37,500 nt of DNA, taken from NCBI GenBank assembly GCA_009746045.1, contig RPFO01000333.1, forward strand, positions 1,578,314 to 1,615,813. The letters are read 5' to 3'. How positions within the stretch are numbered: the first letter of the stretch is position 1; every line of letters begins with the position of its first letter. Below are positions 1 to 11,200 of the stretch, piece by piece. The stretch comes from Mesostigma viride (Eukaryota; Streptophyta; Mesostigmatophyceae; Mesostigmatales; Mesostigmataceae). A model generated the notes under the pieces. The model was given only the letters and a program-made list of their open reading frames with translations. It ran no database searches and was not told the DNA's origin. The position numbers were made by a program, and so were the translations under genes.

Positions 1-262
1 AAAAACATTGCAATATGACCAATGACATGACCCCCAAGGTGGTGAATATATGTGTGTGCTTGTGTCCTATAATGGACCATAACTAACTATTAGGTTGGTT
101 TGTGGACATTATCATGGAAAGTGACCATTGCCCGGTTTTTATAGCGGGCAGTTGGACACGGTTTTAAGGGTTGACCTATTAGCTTTGTCAGGTGTGTGTG
201 CTGCACCGCACCGCTTGCTAACATATTCGGCGGATTTCTTCTTTGTCGTCTGCGTGTCACAG
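1..262. other. Unassigned sequence upstream of first recognised exon
   Basis: No recognisable gene. The frame used by the first exon stays open back to about position 128 but has no ATG there. A pyrimidine-rich stretch ending in CACAG at 258-262 looks like a splice acceptor, so this stretch is probably intron or 5' leader of gene A and an earlier exon may lie outside the window. Confidence 0.35.
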
Positions 263-562
263 CGTGCTTGTACGCACAACCACCCGCGTTCCCCTCCGCC
301 GGCGCCCCCGCCGCCGGGCTCTCCGCCGCCACCGGTGTTGCCCCCTCCCGCCGCCGGCCCTTCCGCGCCGTCGGAAGCTGCAGCGGCAGCACAGCAAATG
401 CCCCCTCCCCCCGCACCATCGTCGGGGCAACAGGCGCGCGGCGCTCATGCAGCAAAGGCGGCGAAGGAGCGGAGGAAATCGGCGGCTTCTGGGTCATCGG
501 GTTCCGATGCCGCGACGGCAGCAACTGGAAAAGCAACCCACCACACACTGCCAGCTGTCCGG
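263..562 (+). CDS. Gene A exon 1: Pro/Ala-rich N-terminal region
   Basis: This exon encodes about 100 residues dominated by proline and alanine, then a short basic segment (AAKAAKERRKSA) and a Ser/Gly/Ala/Thr stretch. The donor is GTAGGT at 563 after a complete codon (phase 0). The acceptor at 262 is an inference. If no upstream exon exists, the only in-frame ATG is at about 398, inside the Pro-rich part. It probably forms a disordered tail. Confidence 0.45.
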
Positions 563-3500
563 GTAGGTGTTACGCACAAGGATGTGATTTTCTTGCGCCA
601 TCCTTGTCCTTGTCCTTGTCCTTGTCCTTGTCCTTGTCCTTGTCCTTGTCCTTGTCCTTGTCCTTGTCCTTGTCCTTGTCCTTGTCCTTGTCCTTGTCCT
701 TGTCCTTGTCCTTGTCCTTGTCCTTGTCCTTGTCCTTGTCCTTGTCCTTGTCCTTGTCCTTGTCCTTGTCCTTGTCCTTGTCCTTGTCCTTGTCCTTGTC
801 CTTGTCCTTGTCCTTGTCCTTGTCCTCCTTGTCCTTGTCCTTGTCCTTGTCCTTGTCCTTGTCCTTGTCCTTGTCCTTGTCCTTGTCCTTGTCCTTGTCC
901 TTGTCCTTGTCCTTGTCCTTGTCCTTGTCCTTGTCCTTGTCCTTGTCCTTGTCCTTGTCCTTGTCCTTGTCCTTGTCCTTGTCCTTGTCCTTGTCCTTGT
1001 CCTTGTCCTTGTCCTTGTCCTTGTCCTTGCCAGCCGTTGTCCTTGTCCCTTGTCCTTGTCCTTGTCCTTGTCCTTGTCCTTGTCCTTGTCCTTGTCCTTG
1101 TCCTTGTCCTTGTCCTTGTCCTTGTCCTTGTCCTTGTCCTTGTCCTTGTCCTTGTCCTTGTCCTTGTCCTTGTCCTTGTCCTTGTCCTTGTCCTTGTCCT
1201 TGTCCTTGTCCTTGTCCTTGTCCTTGTCCTTGTCCTTGTCCTTGTCCTTGTCCTTGTCCTTGTCCTTGTCCTTGTCCTTGTCCTTGTCCTTGTCCTTGTC
1301 CTTGTCCTTGTCCTTGTCCTTGTCCTTGTCCTTGTCCTTGTCCTTGTCCTTGTCCTTGTCCTTGTCCTTGTCCTTGTCCTTGTCCTTGTCCTTGTGCCAG
1401 CACCTTTCCTTGTCCTTGTCCTTGTGCCAGCCTTGTCCTTGTCCTTTTCCTTGTCCTTGTCCTTGTCCTTGTCCTTGTCCTTGTCCTTGTCCTTGTCCTT
1501 GTCCTTGTCCTTGTCCTTGTCCTTGTCCTTGTCCTTGTCCTTGTCCTTGTCCTTGTCCTTGTCCTTGTCCTTGTCCTTGTCCTTGTCCTTGTCCTTGTCC
1601 TTGTCCTTGTCCTTGTCCTTGTCCTTGTCCTTGTCCTTGTCCTTGTCCTTGTCCTTGTCCTTGTCCTTGTCCTTGTCCTTGTCCTTGTCCTTGTCCTTGT
1701 CCTTGTCCTTGCCTTGCCTTGTCCTTGTCCTTGTCCTTGTCCTTGTCCTTGTCCTTGTCCTTGTCCTTGTCCTTGTCCTTGTCCTTGTCCTTGTCCTTGT
1801 CCTTGTCCTTGTCCTTGTCCTTGTGCCAGCACTTGTCCTTGTCCTTGTCCTTGTCCTTGTCCTTGTCCTTGTCCTTGTCCTTGTCCTTGTCCTTGTCCTT
1901 GTCCTTGTCCTTGTCCTTGTCCTTGTCCTTGTCCTTGTCCTTGTCCTTGTCCTTGTCCTTGTCCTTGTCCTTGTCCTTGTCCTTGTCCTTGTCCTTGTCC
2001 TTGTCCTTGTCCTTGTCCTTGTCCTTGTCCTTGTGCCAGCCTTGTCCTTGTCCTTGTCCTTGTCCTTGTCCTTGTCCTTGTCCTTGTCCTTGTCCTTGTC
2101 CTTGTCCTTGTCCTTGTCCTTGTCCTTGTCCTTGTCCTTGTCCTTGTCCTTGTCCTTGTCCTTGTCCTTGTCCTTGTCCTTGTCCTTGTCCTTGTCCTTG
2201 TCCTGTCCTTGTCCTTGTCCTTGTCCTTGTCCTTGTCCTTGTCCTTGTCCTTGTCCTTGTCCTTGTCCTTGTCCTTGTCCTTGTCCTTGTCCTTGTCCTT
2301 GTCCAGCCTTGTCCTTGTCCTTGTCCTTGTCCTTGTCCTTGTCCTTGTCCGTCCTGTCCTCGTCCTTGTCCTTGTCCTTGTCCTTGTCCTTGTCCTTGTC
2401 CTTGTCCTTGTCCTTGTCCTTGTCCTTGTCCTTGCCTTGTCCTTGTCCTTGTCCTTGTCCTTGTCCTTGTCCTTGTCCTTGTCCTTGTCCTTGTCCTTGT
2501 CCTTGTCCTTGTCCTTGTCCTTGTCCTCTCCTGTCCTTGTCCTTGTCCTTGTCCTTGTCCTTGTCCTTGTCCTTGTCCTTGTCCTTGTCCTTGTCCTTGT
2601 CCTTGTCCTTGTCCTTGTCCTTGTCCTTGTCCTTGTCCTTGTGCCAGCACCTTGTCCTTGTCCTTGTCCTTGTCCTTGTCCTTGTCCTTGTCCTTGTCCT
2701 TGTCCTTGTCCTTGTCCTTGTCCTTGTCCTTGTCCTGTCCTTGTCCTTGTCCTTGTCCTTGTCCTTGTCCTTGTCCTTGTCCTTGTCCTTGTCCTTGTCC
2801 TTGTCCTTGTCCTTGTCCTTGTCCTGTCCTGTCCTTGTCCTTGTCCTTGTCCTTGTCCTTGTCCTGTCCTTGTCCTGTCCTTGTCCTGTCCTTGTCCTTG
2901 TCCTTGTCCTTGTCCTTGTCCTTGTCCTTGTCCTTGTCCTTGTCCTTGTCCTTGTCCTTGTCCTTGTCCTTGTCCTTGTCCTTGTCCTTGTCCTTGTCCT
3001 TGTCCTCGTCCTTGTCCTTGTCCTTGTCCTTGTCCTTGTCCTTGTCCTTGTCCTTGTCCTTGTCCTTGTCCTTGTCCTTGTCCTTGTCCTTGTCCTTGTG
3101 CCAGCCTTGTCCTTGTCCTTGTCCTTGTCCTTGTCCTTGTCCTTGTCCTTGTCCTGTCCTTGTCCTGTCCTTGTCCTTGTCCTTGTCCTTGTCCTTGTCC
3201 TTTCCTTGTCCTTGTCCTTGTCCTTGTCCTTGTCCTTGTCCTTGTCCTTGTCCTTGTCCTTGTCCTTGTCCTTGTCCTTGTCCTTGTCCTTGTCCTTGTC
3301 CTTGTCCTTGTCCTTGTCCTTGTCCTTGTCCTTGTCCTGTCCTTGTCCTGTCCTTGTCCTTGTCCTTGTCCTTGTCCTTGTCCTCGTCCTCGTCCTTGTC
3401 CTTGTCCTTGTCCTTGTCCTTGTCCTTGTCCTTGTCCTGTCCTCGTCCTTGTCCTTGTCCTTGTCCTTGTCCTTGTCCTTGTCCTTGTCCTTGTCCTTGT

Positions 3501-5232
3501 CCTTGTCCTTGTCCTTGTCCTTGTCCTTGTCCTTGTCCTTGTCCTTGTCCTTGCCCTTGTCCTTGTCCTTGTCCTTGTCCTTGTCCTTGTCCTTGTCCTT
3601 GTCCTTGTCCTTGTCCTTGTCCTTGTCCTTGTCCTTGTCCTTGTCCTTGTCCTTGTCCTTGTCCTTGTCCTTGTCCTTGTCCTTGTCCTTGTCCTTGTCC
3701 TTGTCCTTGTCCTTGTCCTTGTCCTTGTCCTTGTCCTTGTCCTTGTCCTTGTCCTTGTCCTTGTCCTCGTCCTTGTCCTTGTCCTTGTCCTTGTCCTTGT
3801 CCTTGTCCTTGTCCTTGTCCTTGTCCTTGTCCTTGTCCTTGTCCTTGTCCTTGTGCCAGCACCTTGTCCTTGTCCTTGTCCTTGTCCTTGTCCTTGTCCT
3901 TGTCCTTGTCCTGTCCTGTCCTTGTCCTTGTCCTTGTCCTTGTCCTTGTCCTTGTCCTTGTCCTTGTCCTTGTCCTTGTCCTTGTCCTTGTCCTTGTCCT
4001 TGTCCTTGTCCTTGTCCTTGTCCTTGTCCTTGTCCTTGTCCTTGTCCTTGTCCTTGTCCTTGTCCTGTCCTTGTCCTTGTCCTTGTCCTTGTCCTTGTCC
4101 TTGTCCTTGTCCTTGTCCTTGTCCTTGTCCTTGTCCTTGTCCTTGTCCTTGTCCTTGTCCTTGTCCTGTCCTTGTCCTTGTCCTTGTCCTTGTCCTTGTC
4201 CTTGTCCTTGTCCTTGTCCTTGTCCTTGCCTTGTCCTTGTCCTTGTCCTTGTCCTTGTCCTTGTCCTTGTCCTTGTCCTTGTCCTTGTCCTTGTCCTTGT
4301 CCTTGTCCTTGTCCTTGTCCTTGTCCTTGTCCTTGTCCTTGTCCTTGTCCTTGTCCTTGTCCTTGTCCTTGTCCTTGTCCAGCCTTGTCCTTGTCCTTGT
4401 CCTTGTCCTTGTCCTTGTCCTTGTCCTTGTCCTTGTCCTTGTCCTTGTCCTTGTCCTTGTCCTTGTCCTTGTCCTTGTCCTTGTCCTTGTCCTTGTCCTT
4501 GTCCTTGTCCTTGTCCTTGTCCTTGTCCTTGTCCTTGTCCTTGTCCTTGTCCTTGTCCTTGTCCTTGTCCTTGTCCTTGTCCTTGTCCTTGTCCTTGTCC
4601 TTGTCCTTGTCCTTGTCCTTGTCCTTGTCCCCTTGTCCTTGTCCTTGTCCTTGTCCTTGTCCTTGTCCTTGTCCTTGTCCTTGTCCTTGTCCTTGTCCTT
4701 GTCCTTGTCCTTGTCCTTGTCCTTGTCCTTGTCCTTGTCCTTGTCCTTGTCCTTGTCCTTGTCCTTGTCCTTGTCCTTGTCCTTGTCCTTGTCCTTGTCC
4801 TCGTCCTTGTCCGTCCTTGTCCTTGTCCTTGTCCTTGTCCTTGTCCTTGTCCTTGTCCTTGTCCTTGTCCTTGTCCTTGTCCTTGTCCTTGTCCTTGTGC
4901 CAGCACGTTGTCCTTGTCCTTGTCCTTGTCCTTGTCCTTGTCCTTGTCCTCGTCCTCGTCCTCGTCCTTGTCCTTGTCCTTGTCCTTGTCCTTGTCCTTG
5001 TCCTTGTCCTTGTCCTTGTCCTTGTCCTTGTCCTTGTCCTTGTCCTTGTCCTTGTCCTTGTCCTTGTCCTTGTCCTTGTCCTTGTCCTTGTCCTCGTCCT
5101 CGTCCTCGTCCTTGTCCTTGTCCTTGTCCTTGTCCTTGTCCTTGTCCTTGCCTTGTCCTTGTCCTTGTCCTTGTCCTTGTCCTTGTCCTTGTCCTCGTCC
5201 TCGTCCTCGTCCTTGTCCTTGTCCTTGTCCTT

Positions 5233-5263
<31 letters not shown>

Positions 5264-8200
5264 GCCTTGTCGTTGTCCTTGTCCTTGTCCTTGTCCTTGT
5301 CCTTGTCCTTGTCCTTGTCCTTGTCCTTGTCCTTGTCCTTGTCCTTGTCCTTGTCCTTGTCCTTGTCCTTGTCTTGTCTTGTCCTCGTCCTTGTCCTCGT
5401 CCTTGTCCTTGTCCTTGTCCTTGTCCTTGTCCTTGTCCTTGTCCTTGTCCTTGTCCTTGTCCTTGTCCTTGTCCTTGTCCTTGTGCCAGCACGTTGTCCT
5501 TGTCCTTGTCCTTGTCCTTGTCCTTGTCCTTGTGCTTGTCCTCGTCCTTGTCCTCGTCCTTGTCCTTGTCCTTGTCCTTGTCCTTGTCCTTTTCCTTGTC
5601 CTTGTCCTTGTCCTTGTCCTTGTCCTTGTCCTTGTCCTTGTCCTTGTCCTTGTCCTTGTCCTTGTCCTTGTCCTTGTCCTTGTCCTTGTCCTTGTCCTTG
5701 TCCTCGTCCTTGTCCTCGTCCTTGTCCTTGTCCTTGTCCTTGTGCTTGTCCTCGTCCTCGTCCTCGTCCTTGTCCTTGTCCTTGTCCTTGTCCTTGTCCT
5801 CGTCCTCGTCCTTGTCCTTGTCCTTGTCCTTGTCCTTGTCCTTGTCCTTGTCCTTGTCCTTGTCCTTGTCCTTGTCCTTGTCCTTGTCCTTGTCCTTGCC
5901 CTTGCCCTTGTCCTTGTCCTTGTCCTTGTCCTTGTCCTTGTCCTTGTCCTTGTCCTTGTCCTTGTCCTTGTCCTTGTCCTTGTCCTTGTCCTTGTCCTTG
6001 TCCTTGTCCTTGTCCTTGTCCTTGTCCTTGTCCTTGTCCTTGTCCTTGTCCTTGCCCTTGTCCTTGTCCTTGTCCTCGTCCTTGTCCTTGTCCTTGTCCT
6101 TGTCCTCGTCCTTGTCCTTGTCCTTGTCCTTGTCCTTGTCCTTGTCCTTGTCCTTGTCCTTGTCCTTGTCCTTGTCCTTTTCTTGCTTGATTTTCTTGCG
6201 CCAACGGCCGTTGAATTAAATTAGGGTGTTTTTCATGCGCCAACGGCCGTCGGAACCTTAAAATTAGGGTGTGATTTTCATGCGCCAACGGCCGTTGGAA
6301 CCTGGAAATTAGGGTGTGATTTTTCTGTCGCCAACGGCCGTTGGAACCTGGAAATTAGGTGTCATTTTTCTGCGCCAACGGCCGTTGGAACTGGAAATTA
6401 GGGTGTGATTTTCATGCGCCAACGGCCGTTGGAACCTGGAAATAGGGTGTGATTTTTCTCGCGCCAACGGCCGTTGGAACCTGGAAATAGGGTGTCATTT
6501 TTCTCGCGCCAACGGCCGTTGGAACCTGGAAATTAGGGTGTGATTTTTCTGTCGCCAACGGCCGTTGGAACCTGGAAATTAGGGTGTGATTTTCTGCGCC
6601 AACGGCCGTTGGAACCTGTAAATTAGGGTGTGATTTTCATGCGCCAACGGCCGTTGGAACCTGTAAATTAGGGTGTGATTTTCATGCGCCAACGGCCGTT
6701 GGAACCTTAAAATTAGGGTGTGATTTTCATGCGCCAACGGCCGTTGGAACCTGGAAATTAGGGTGTTATTTTTCTGTCGCCAACGGCCGTTGGAACCTGG
6801 AAATTAGGGTGTGATTTTCATGCGCCAACGGCCGTTGGAACCTGTAAATTAGGGTGTGATTTTCATGCGCCAACGGCCGTTGGAACCTGGAAATTAGGGT
6901 GTTATTTTCTGTCGCCAACGGCCGTTGGAACATAGTACTGACCTTCCGGCTATCTGTATGTTTTTTGCATGTGATCAGGGGCGTCCGTCCAGGCCGAGAA
7001 CGGACGAAGAGCGGAGGAAGTGGGCTTACAAGATTGAACATAACTGTTCGGAAAGGCATCTCACAACATTTTTTGAGGACTGGCGCCAACGAGCACCGGG
7101 CACCGACTTATGGTCGGTTATTGTGAAGACCTTTGAGAGGAAGGGGCTGCTGACGACACGTGCTGGAAATGCGAAGCCCAGCATTTTGGACTCCTGGGAG
7201 CCAGCGCCGTCCTCTCAAGTGCACGACAAGAATCTAACTGACACCATACAGGCGGCGTTTCATCTGCGGCAGAAGATACGCCTAGTTCCAGACGATGTCG
7301 ACATCGTGGGGGGGTCCGCGATTGCGACTCAAGTACGGGCCCCCACGGAGAACTTGTGCCAACTCCCGGAACTCATGCGGCACCGGACGGTGACGGTGCG
7401 GAATTGTAGGGGGCTCGCGCCGTGGTTCGTGGGGGCCGGCACAAGTCTGACAAAAGCAAAATGTGCCGTGCCGATCTTCCGGTTTGCGTGGCAGGTGCTG
7501 GCAGACCGTGATCCAGGTCTCTACAATTTATGGGTGCAGAGGAGTGAAAAGGTTCCTTACCACATTAAAATACTGACGGGGGACGACAGTGACCGTGCCG
7601 TGCAGAGGTTCGGATACTATCGTTCGCCAACGGCCGAGGAAGCCATGTCCATTCTCCGGACGGACTCCCTGAAGGACATGGCGGCCGCTTGCTCAGACGA
7701 GTTGATCACCATGGAGTTGGATCCGTCCGAGTGGTCAAATGAATCTGAGCGTGAGGCAGTAGTTGACCTGACGAAATCCGCGCTGGGGAGCTTGAACATC
7801 TCGGACCATGCCGGCCTTAAGGGTAAATTTCGAGACCAGACGCCTTGCGTGTTTGTGCAGTTTGCCGTGCTGGACGGCAACCACTACACACAGATGTTGA
7901 AGTCCGTGATTTTCGAGGGCTCTGACGAGCAAGTGAGTACTGCGATAGCTGGCGAGATTGCGGGTAAACAAAAGGGCAAGTTCGTGGAGACAACCGACGA
8001 GGCGTTTGATTTGTGGAGGGGGTTGGTGAGGGACGCGGAGAAGTTCAAGTACACCAATCTGGACGTGCTCAAGGGCTGGGAGGTGGAGGGGGAAGCACTG
8101 ATCCCGCCCATGAAGGACATGCGGACGCAAAAGGTAAATATAACGGATCGGGTGTGGGAACGTTTTAGGCACTAGATGTTATTTTTCTTGCGCCAACGGC

Positions 8201-11200
8201 CGTTGGAACCTGGAAATTAGGGTGTGATTTTTCTTGCGCCAACGGCCGTTGGAACCTGGAAATTAGTGTGTGATTTTTCTTGCGCCAACGGCCGTTGGAA
8301 CCTGGAAATTAGGGTGTCATTTTTCCTGCGCCAACGGCCGTTGGAACCTGGAAATTTGGTTGATATTTTTCTTGCGCCAACGGCCGTTGGAACCTGGAAA
8401 TTCGGTCGACATTTTTCTTGCGCCAACGGCCGTTGGAGCCTGGAAATTAGGGTGTGATTTTTCTTGCGCCAACGGCCGTTGGAACCTGGAAATTAGGGTG
8501 TGATTTTTCTTGCGCCAACGGCCGTTGGAACCTGGAAATTAGGGTGTGATTTTTCTTGCGCCAACGGCCGTTGGAACCTGGAAATTAGGGTGTGATTTTT
8601 CTTGCGCCAACGGCCGTTGGAAACTGGAAATTAGGGTGTGATTTTTGTTCGGGAACGGCCGATCTTCCAAAGTGTAAGGACAAAATGTCAGGTCGTGTGT
8701 TGTATGACCGTTTTTTGTCTCAAACACTGATTCACATTTCATGCATGCAGGGGAGAGAGGCGCATCGGAGGGTTGCCCTGATCGGAGGGGGGCTGAATGC
8801 AGAAGACGAGGCCGTTTCCAAAAAGTCGAGGGGGACGGCGCTGCTGGAAGTGCACAACTATTTCAAGACGCACATGGAGGAATCCTGGGATAAGCCGGAG
8901 GTGCCCCTTCAGGACCAGAAAGAAATATGGAATTTGATTCATGGGGTTTCAAGCAGCACTGAGAAGGCAAGGAAGGACGGGGAGGGGGAGGAGGGTGGTG
9001 AGGAGCGGGTTGGAGGGCGATTGAACGAGGGTGGTTTGTCCGAATCGGAGAAAACCCAAGTCTACGACTTCATCTCGGCTGTGAAGGATGAAACGGTCGC
9101 TCCGAACGACGACAGTAGATGTGGAATGCCGATTGAGGACAAGCTGGCCAAGGAGCTTGCAGAGTTTCTGGACATCGTGGCAGCGGACAAGCTGGACGGG
9201 GAGGGAAGGGTGATGAGGAAGGGGGGGGGATCAAACAGGAAGGGTGGAGGAGTCTAGCCCGCTTTCGATTCTGGCCGTCTATCATGGCAACCGTGAAGGC
9301 CAAACACGTTCCTCCTCAGTGCTTGTATGACCTGACATACATGGCCAAGATCTTCTGCGAGGTGATGGTCCAGCTTTTCATGATCTACAACCGCGATTTG
9401 GGGAAATACCCCGAACCACGCGACCTCGGCTGGTTGCCGATGCAGCCTTCGGAAGCCGACAGCGCCCTTCAGAGGGTGGCCGATACGGTCGCTGTAGCTG
9501 CCAAGAGACTAAGGGCGGTTATCAGGCCAACGGGGAGGGACGATTCCACCTTCCCACTTGCACTGCTGGAGAGGACGGATTTTTGGACGACCCACAAGGA
9601 GGAAACGAAATGGTGGGTCCTGATTGCGCCCGAACCCCCAACCGAACAGGCTGTGGTGCCCCAACCCGTACAGCCTGTGGCGGGGGCTGTGGTGGTGACG
9701 GGGGCTGTGCCGGAGGAAGGCCAAGCCGAACATGCGAGGCAGAGGACGTCCAGTCGGGTCGCCAAAAAAAGGTGGGGGAGAAGCGGGAACCCCCGCGGAA
9801 GTTTGGGTCGGAGGAGCTGGCATCCGAAATCGAGCAGCAGGGCCCGTGGATTTCTAAGAAAGTTTACGGGTCTGACGGGGAACGACCTGTGAGTTCATGA
9901 TGAAGACTTTCGCGTGGGAGAAAAGCGATGGGCCGACACGGTTGGCTCAAGTGGTACTTAATGCAATGGAGGGGTTCGAATTTGTTGTGAAGAGGAAGGG
10001 GGGGTGAACCAGCCGGATATCAAGAATGGGATATGGCTGCTGAATTTGGAACACCACGCGAAGCTGTGGAATGATGAGGAATTGTTGAAGGGTCGAACGG
10101 GTGCGTGGGTGGAGAAAAGGGACTGGAAGGCGGCGAAGGATTGTGGAGATTTCAATGGTGTGAAGGACGACTGGTCGTCGTACCTAGGCGATTTCACGGG
10201 ATTCTTCAACCCACCCGTGATCTTCATTGGGTCAAAGGAGCAGGTGGATGGGTTTAAGGTCCTTCTGAAGGTACTTGGGAAGCGGCCTGAGGGGGAGGAT
10301 ATTTCCAATCCCAACGGCCGTTCGGGCAAGGAAATTGCGGGTGCAGCCCAGAAGCGTCCGCTGGAGACGGCAGGCGCTGGCACCAAAAAGAAACGCCGGA
10401 AGCGCGCCGCCTCGGAGACCCCCGCGGCCGAAGACGTCTCAATGGGGGATGATGAGGATGTCGGGTCACATGGGGGTGATGATGGGGAGGAGGTTGGTGA
10501 TGATGGTGCCGGCGATGATGAGGGGGACGGGAATGAGGGTGGTGATAAGGGGGGCGGGTCGAAGGACGGAGAGGGGGGGGTTCGAAGGGCGGAGAGGGGG
10601 GCGGGTCGAAGGGCGGAGAGGGGGGGGGTCGAAGGACGGAGAGGGGGGCGGGTCGAAGGGCGGAGAGGGGGGGGGTCGAAGGGCGGAGAGGGGGGGGGTC
10701 GAAGGACGGAGAGGGGGGCGGGTCGAAGGGCGGAGAGGGGAGGGGGTCGAAGGATGGAGAGGGGGGCGGAGAGAAGGGCGGAGAGGGGAGGGGGTCGAAG
10801 GGCGGAGAGGGGGGCGGGTCGAAGGGCGGAGAGGGGGGCGGGTCAAAGGGTGGAGAGGGGGGCGGGTCAAAGGGCGGAGAGGGGGGCGGGTCCAAGGGCG
10901 GAGAGGGGGGGGAGAGAAGGGTGGAGAGGGGGGCGGGTCAAAGGGCGGAGAGGGGGGGGGAAGGGCGGAGAGGGGGGCGGGTCGACCGGCGCATCGGGGG
11001 AAGGGGGGAAGGAGGGGGGGGAGGGGAGGGAGGCTCGAGGGGAATTCGGGGGCGTCGGGGGGGGGATGTTGGGGCGTGCCGTCGACTACTGCAAAAAGCT
11101 CCTTTCGCCTGGCGGGCACGTTCGATCAAGAGCAACGGCTAGTCATCTGTCAAAGGGTAAGTTAATCTGAGTGAATATGGTCGGTTAAATTATGATGTTT

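Larger units (their letters stand above)
563..6978 (+). other. Gene A intron 1, 6.4 kb, almost all tandem repeat
   Basis: The donor is GTAGGT at 563 and the acceptor ...GATCAG at 6978; both flanking exons are phase 0. Within the intron, 601-6187 is hexamer satellite and 6188 to about 6930 is a 46-bp minisatellite. Only about 40 bases at the 5' end and 50 at the 3' end are not repeat. Sizes may be compressed in the assembly, since arrays this uniform are hard to assemble. Confidence 0.55.

Noticed and set aside
128-6288. Giant open frames of 1,470-2,020 codons on both strands
   Set aside because: TTGTCC and its complement contain no stop codon in any frame, so any reading of the satellite is open. 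They encode only dipeptide repeats such as Cys-Pro, Leu-Ser, Val-Leu, Gly-Gln, Asp-Lys and Arg-Thr.
6188-8668. CRISPR array (regular palindromic repeats)
   Set aside because: The whole 46-bp unit repeats, including what would be the spacer; there are no unique spacers or cas genes, and the setting is a eukaryotic intron.
9960-9985. tRNA T-loop-like GGTTCGAA at about 9972
   Set aside because: It lies in coding sequence and no cloverleaf stems flank it.
10254-11119. Minus-strand Pro/Ser-rich frames of 213 and 217 codons
   Set aside because: They are shadows of the G-rich coding minisatellite; the plus frame continues into a well-phased exon and the minus frames do not.
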